A DNA stretch of 32,789 nt. Source: a virus. Every line of letters starts with the position of its first letter. Within the stretch, counting starts at the first letter, position 1. The translations under genes were made by a program, and so were the position numbers. The notes under the pieces were generated by a model, which saw only the letters and a list, made by a program, of their open reading frames with translations, was not told where the DNA came from and did no database searches. The DNA is taken from positions 1 to 32,789 of the IMG/VR virus record IMGVR_UViG_3300048996_000185. One strand, 5' to 3'. Positions 30,884-32,789 of this stretch are shown piece by piece.

Positions 30884-31245
30884 TCGCCCTGGAGAGCAGC
30901 GGCCTCGAAAACGACTCCGTACTGCGCGACAAGGACACCTTCGCCGACCTGGTCGCCGGGACCACCAACGAGCAGACCACCGTGGGCCGCAAACCCCTCG
31001 CCAGCGTCACAGTCACGGTGAACGACACCGCCGACCGTGTCGACCTCGACGCCGCCGACGTCACCTGGACCTCGCCAACCGGCAACCCCATCGGCGCCCT
31101 CGTGATCTGCTACGACCCCGACACCACCACCGGCACAGACGCCGACCTGATCCCCCTCACCAAGCACGACCTGACCTGGACCCCGGACGGCAACGCCTTC
31201 ACGCTGACGATCGCAGACTTCTACCGGGCCAGCTCCACCGCGTAA
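30799..31245 (+). CDS. phage structural protein of unknown function (tail-associated)
   Basis: This 148-residue strand-rich protein starts MATIVFNIALSRVGYYASLP. It contains 'LVAGTTNEQTTVGRKPLASV', TVTVNDTADRVDLDAAD, VTWTSPTGNPIGALVICYDP and a final FTLTIADFYRAS. The phrases 'TNEQTTxGRK' and 'GALVICYxP' recur in actinophage proteins encoded near tail fibres (from memory). GGAG lies five bases before the ATG. The three genes from here to the end look like one surface-appendage group placed after the lysis genes. Confidence 0.65.
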   Translation: MATIVFNIALSRVGYYASLPAANDGLVLIALESSGLENDSVLRDKDTFADLVAGTTNEQTTVGRKPLASVTVTVNDTADRVDLDAADVTWTSPTGNPIGALVICYDPDTTTGTDADLIPLTKHDLTWTPDGNAFTLTIADFYRASSTA

Positions 31246-31247
31246 CC

Positions 31248-32342
31248 ATGGCGAGCTTCAGCGACGACTTCAACCGCGCCGACAACACTGACCTGGGTGC
31301 CGGGTGGGCCGAGGTGAGCGGCGACTGGTCGATCATCTCCAACCGGCTCTCGCCAGGCGTGGATACGGGCACCGTCATCCTGCGTGCCGCCGGTGCGATG
31401 GACAGCAGCGACCACTCCGCGCAGGTCACCATCGCCGTCCCCGCGGTAGCCAGCCTGGGCGTGTGGTGCCGCGGCAACTCCAACATCTCCAGCGGCTACC
31501 TGTGGCGCAATGACGGCAGCACCTGGGATCTGTTCTCCGTTGTCAGCAGCACTTTCAACGTCATCGCCACCTACGCCGAGCCTGCCGCGCCCGGCGACGT
31601 CGCCAGAGTGCAGGCCGTCGGCTCGACGATCAAGGCTTTCGTCAACGGGATCGAACGCGCCTCGGTCACCGACACCGCGGTCGCCTCGGGAACCAGCGTC
31701 GGCCTCCGCACCGGGACCGTCACCGGGATCCGCTACGACGATTTCACCGCCGCAGACGTCACCGCCGGCGCAACCCTCAGCACTGCGACCGCGGCCGAGG
31801 CCGCGCAGCCGCTCATGGGAACGAAGGTCGCCGCCCTCGGCACTGCCACAGAAGCTGGCGGCGCGCTAACCCTCATAGGTGCCAAGGCTGCCACGCTCAC
31901 CCCCGCCGCCGAACAGGCAGCAGCGCAAGAGCTGCTCGGCGCCAAAGCACGCGCACTCGATGTCGCTGGCACCGTCGAGTCCGCTCATCCCCTCACCGGA
32001 GCCAAGACAGCCACCCTCCCGCCAGCTGCCGAGCAGAGCACCGCCCAGACCGTCGCCGGGGCAAAGACGGGCACGCTCGGCACGGCCGGAAGCGTCGAAA
32101 CGGCACAGCCGCTCACACAGGTCGACGGCGTGACACTGCCCACCGCCAGCACGACCGAGACGGCGCAACCGCTCACAGGCGCCAAGACCGCCACTCTGGC
32201 ACCGGCGCTGGAGGTTTGCACGGCGCGTCCGCTCGCACCGCAGCCCACCACCGTGTCCAGCCCGGAGCGCACACTCCAGGTCCCCGCCGAGCACCGGCGG
32301 CTCGTCGTGGCCGCCGAGGGCCGCACGCTGACAGTGAGGTAG
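31248..32342 (+). CDS. fibre-like protein with LamG-like domain and eight 20-residue repeats
   Basis: This 364-residue protein has two parts. Residues 1-170 look like a concanavalin/LamG-type jelly roll: 'MASFSDDFNRADNTDLGAGW', GVWCRGNSNISSGYLW, and a VNGIERASVTDTAVASGTSV segment near its end. Residues 177-336 are eight exact-length 20-residue units (e.g. LPTASTTETAQPLTGAKTAT), followed by a basic tail ending RRLVVAAEGRTLTVR. It begins 2 nt after the preceding stop with no clear ribosome site, so coupling is likely. It is probably a glycan-binding surface appendage with a repetitive stalk. Confidence 0.7.
   Translation: MASFSDDFNRADNTDLGAGWAEVSGDWSIISNRLSPGVDTGTVILRAAGAMDSSDHSAQVTIAVPAVASLGVWCRGNSNISSGYLWRNDGSTWDLFSVVSSTFNVIATYAEPAAPGDVARVQAVGSTIKAFVNGIERASVTDTAVASGTSVGLRTGTVTGIRYDDFTAADVTAGATLSTATAAEAAQPLMGTKVAALGTATEAGGALTLIGAKAATLTPAAEQAAAQELLGAKARALDVAGTVESAHPLTGAKTATLPPAAEQSTAQTVAGAKTGTLGTAGSVETAQPLTQVDGVTLPTASTTETAQPLTGAKTATLAPALEVCTARPLAPQPTTVSSPERTLQVPAEHRRLVVAAEGRTLTVR
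31776..32255 (+). repeat. eight tandem 60-bp repeats in the fibre-like gene
   Basis: Eight units of exactly 60 bp encode variants of a 20-residue pattern, roughly LxTAxxxExAQPLTGAKTAT. The best conserved parts are AQPLTGAK and the leading Leu. Units differ enough at DNA level to be old, but length is strictly kept, suggesting a structural period. Confidence 0.85.
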
Positions 32343-32344
32343 CC

Positions 32345-32623
32345 ATGTCCGACAGCTTCATCAAAGCCCCTGCTGAACTCCTGGACTACGGCTGGGACTG
32401 GGCCCCTTGGCTGGCAGAGGTAAACGACACCATCAGTGCTGCGACGGTCTCTGTGCCCGAAGGGCTTACGGCTGTCGGGTCACCGGTCGTCGATGACGCT
32501 GTCGTCACGCAGCGAGTGACGGGCGGGGCCGAGGGTGCCACCTGCAAGATGGTCTTCCAGATCACAACCGCAGGTGGGCTGATCGGCCAGCGGTCCATCT
32601 ACCTGACGATCCTGGAGCGGTGA
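32345..32623 (+). CDS. small phage surface protein of unknown function
   Basis: This 92-residue protein begins MSDSFIKAPAELLDYGWDWA and continues with a strand-rich region, 'TVSVPEGLTAVGSPVVDDAV', VTQRVTGG and a final GLIGQRSIYLTILER. The layout (a DYxxDW-type opening, 'WL...D.I....V..P.GL', 'Q.S..L.I..R') matches a small beta-sandwich protein often found near fibres or head-tail genes of phages (from memory). GAGG lies close before the ATG, and the gene follows the fibre gene by 2 nt. Confidence 0.6.
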   Translation: MSDSFIKAPAELLDYGWDWAPWLAEVNDTISAATVSVPEGLTAVGSPVVDDAVVTQRVTGGAEGATCKMVFQITTAGGLIGQRSIYLTILER

Positions 32624-32755
32624 GGAGAAGCGGGGCTGTGACGGTGCCGGCACGAACGCATACGTCCCCCCAGGGTTGAGCTAGAGGGACACCGTAGGGC
32701 AGAAGCGGCGAGCGGGGGAGTGCGGGCGGTGGGGCTGTGACATGCGGATACGACT
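32624..32755. other. non-coding stretch after the last gene
   Basis: No convincing ORF is seen. GGGGCTGTGAC occurs twice (32632-32642 and 32731-32741), exactly 99 bp apart, and AGAAGCGG also occurs twice (32626 and 32701). This hints at an old duplication. The meaning is unknown. Confidence 0.3.
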
Positions 32756-32785
32756 GCGCCCCGCTCTCATCCGAGGGCGGGGCGC
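32756..32785 (+). terminator. strong hairpin terminator at the window edge
   Basis: GCGCCCCGCTCT (32756-32767) pairs with AGGGCGGGGCGC (32774-32785) across a 6-nt loop, giving a 12-bp stem with one U-G wobble. It lies 132 bp after the last gene. A T-tract cannot be judged because the window ends 4 nt later. It probably ends the fibre-gene transcript. Confidence 0.6.
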
Positions 32786-32789
32786 GGTC

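Noticed and set aside
1-32789. CRISPR arrays, tRNA genes, insertion sequences, integrase or att sites
   Set aside because: No regularly spaced direct repeats, cloverleaf-like sequence, transposase or recombinase motifs were seen.

Overview
The window looks like the structural and lysis half of a tailed, long-tailed (siphovirus-type) dsDNA phage or prophage of a high-GC actinobacterium, most likely Streptomyces or a relative. The reasons are the very high G+C with C or G at most third codon positions, the canonical siphovirus gene order, many GTG starts, ATGA/GTGA/TGATG overlaps, and an amidase endolysin with an actinobacterial-type C-terminal binding domain. No integrase, repressor, replication gene, tRNA or CRISPR array was seen, so lifestyle cannot be told from this window.

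Layout. At 25-204 (minus) is a small basic protein. From 357 to 21244 (plus) runs the packaging, head and tail block: small terminase, an unknown 79-aa protein, large terminase, SPP1 gp6-like portal, MuF-like head protein, scaffold, HK97-fold capsid, four or five connector/terminator genes, major tail protein, two tail assembly chaperone products joined by a -1 frameshift at GGGAAAA, a 1512-aa tape measure, then distal tail, tail-tip (fibronectin III) and fibre-like proteins, ending with a 26-aa membrane peptide. From 27691 back to 21241 (minus) lies a 12-gene antisense cassette, nearly every gene overlapping the next by 4 nt. It starts with a 35-aa membrane peptide and four small unknown or DUF6221-like genes, then carries two sugar-nucleotide epimerase/dehydratase-like proteins and three glycosyltransferases, and ends with a small coiled-coil protein. 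From 27911 to 32623 (plus) are a protein of unknown function, the amidase, two holin-like membrane proteins, a membrane-anchored collagen-like protein and a second group of surface or tail-fibre-like proteins, one with eight 20-residue repeats. A strong hairpin terminator lies at the right edge.

How it works together. The plus-strand block packages DNA and builds the capsid and tail. The antisense cassette looks like a self-contained sugar-nucleotide and glycosyl-transfer module, which could decorate virion proteins or alter host surface glycans; this is inference. The lysis group would open the host.

The most unusual non-coding signal is a recurrent 15-bp quasi-palindrome (approximately CCTNNGATTCNNAGG). 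It lies upstream of the small terminase, portal, capsid, endolysin block and antisense cassette, often in pairs and often at the very end of the preceding gene. It has the distribution of a phage promoter element or operator. Other points of note are a likely AUA start codon, an epimerase-like protein lacking the catalytic tyrosine, and convergent genes whose stop codons share one TTAA.
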